Shown: one piece after another, positions 63,583-64,000 of the stretch
Numbering within the stretch: position 1 is the first letter of the stretch
Layout: the number at the start of each line of letters is the position of its first letter
DNA from: Clostridia bacterium
Lineage (GTDB): Bacteria > Bacillota > Clostridia > Oscillospirales > Acutalibacteraceae
Direction: 5' to 3'
NCBI GenBank assembly: GCA_017428525.1
Contig: JAFRQQ010000019.1
Coordinates: 62,001-126,000, forward strand
DNA length: 64,000 nt
Position numbers and translations under genes: made by a program
The notes under the pieces: model-generated
What the model was told of the DNA's origin: nothing
What the model saw: only the letters and a program-made list of their open reading frames with translations
The model's database searches: none

Positions 63583-64000
63583 TCAATCCTCTTCTTCCAA
63601 TTTCGCGCGGATCGCCGAAACGTCTTCACACAAACGGATGAATACCATACCGAACGAGCAAATGACAATGCCGCCGATCAGGCCTGCGAGTACGCCGAGA
63701 ATGGCGAAACTATCATCCACGCCGCCCATGATCACACCGCCCAGAACTGCCAAGGCGACGACGGAAAGAAAAGCGACGACTTTGCAAATGGTGATCCAGA
63801 GATTGCCCGCGCGGGGAGCGACCTCATCTTCTTCCTCCACAATTGTGCCGATAGGTTGCGGTTCGACCGGCTCCGGCTTTGTCAGACGAATTCGATTGGC
63901 TCCCGTGTTGGAATCCACAATGTCTCTTGCGCACTGCGGGCAGTAATAATACTGACCGCCATCCGGCGCGGGTTCGGCATAGAACGTGACGGTGTCGGGA
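63583..64000 (-). CDS. Zinc-ribbon membrane protein, N-terminus beyond window
   Basis: The frame is open to the window edge, beginning in-window with TFYAEPAPDGGQYYYCPQCA. CPQC is one half of a zinc ribbon; the other half is probably upstream. Two membrane helices follow (ICKVVAFLSVVALAVLGGVI and FAILGVLAGLIGGIVICSFG), with a charged C-terminus. The GTG at 63918 would cut off the ribbon half and is rejected as the start. It resembles the small zinc-ribbon membrane proteins common in clostridia; role unknown. Confidence 0.65.
   Translation of the reverse strand, partial: PDTVTFYAEPAPDGGQYYYCPQCARDIVDSNTGANRIRLTKPEPVEPQPIGTIVEEEDEVAPRAGNLWITICKVVAFLSVVALAVLGGVIMGGVDDSFAILGVLAGLIGGIVICSFGMVFIRLCEDVSAIRAKLEEED

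Overview
The window looks like a chromosome segment of a high-GC, anaerobic, spore-forming clostridium, most likely an Oscillospirales/Ruminococcaceae-type gut bacterium. This is inferred from gene content, not from a database search. Sporulation genes (spoVAE-type, gpr), a rubredoxin/reverse-rubrerythrin pair, type III glutamine synthetase, an IspH-ribosomal protein S1 fusion, a meso-DAP-type MurE motif and several host- or plant-glycan hydrolases all fit. Most genes have clear Shine-Dalgarno sequences, ATGA overlaps are common, and many intergenic gaps hold near-consensus sigma-A promoters or hairpin terminators.

Layout. 1-3.2 kb (minus): an edge-truncated GPH sugar transporter behind two membrane proteins of unknown function. 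3.4-5.6 kb (plus): a GH4 glycosidase and a PfkB sugar kinase. 5.7-6.1 kb (minus): a small membrane protein whose consensus promoter is covered by LexA-like boxes. 6.1-9.6 kb (minus): a lower-GC, truncated and frameshifted remnant of a phage/ICE polyvalent protein, with a zincin, an ADP-ribosyltransferase-like domain and several putative nuclease/LPD-like modules joined by recurring linkers. 9.7-11.1 kb: a membrane acyltransferase followed by a palindrome-rich spacer. 11.2-14.8 kb: nagA, acpP, spoVAE, a small membrane protein, rpsT and gpr.

15-28.5 kb (plus): a compact division and cell-wall cluster, mraZ-rsmH-ftsL-PBP-murE-murF-mraY-ftsW-murG-murA-divIB. murD, murC, murB and ftsZ are absent, and MraY is unusual at motif positions. 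It makes lipid II, polymerises it at the septum and is probably autoregulated by MraZ through a four-copy 10-bp-periodic repeat. 28.6-32.7 kb: divergent glnN and a long-chain acyl-CoA synthetase. 32.7-38.4 kb: a minus-strand glycan operon (GH95 fucosidase, HAD phosphatase, GH2) divergent from an RpiR-family regulator that heads the plus-strand genes to 43.2 kb (BaiN-like flavoprotein, cmk, plsC, ispH-rpsA).

43.2-47.6 kb: EamA transporter, secreted subtilase and GH13 glucosidase. 48.1-59.1 kb: two giant secreted repeat proteins without LPXTG or SLH anchors. 59.3-64 kb: XRE-type membrane regulator, an unrecognised 507-residue protein, rubredoxin and reverse rubrerythrin, a lipoprotein and an edge-truncated zinc-ribbon membrane protein. 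No rRNA, tRNA, CRISPR array, intact transposase or integrase was seen.

The most unusual items are the modular polyvalent remnant, the putative SOS-controlled membrane protein beside it, the GTAAAG/CTTTAC palindromes, the divergent MraY, the S1 start and promoter inside ispH, and a C-terminal Cys-x-x-Cys-Gly-x-Gly-His plus amphipathic tail on the second giant protein.
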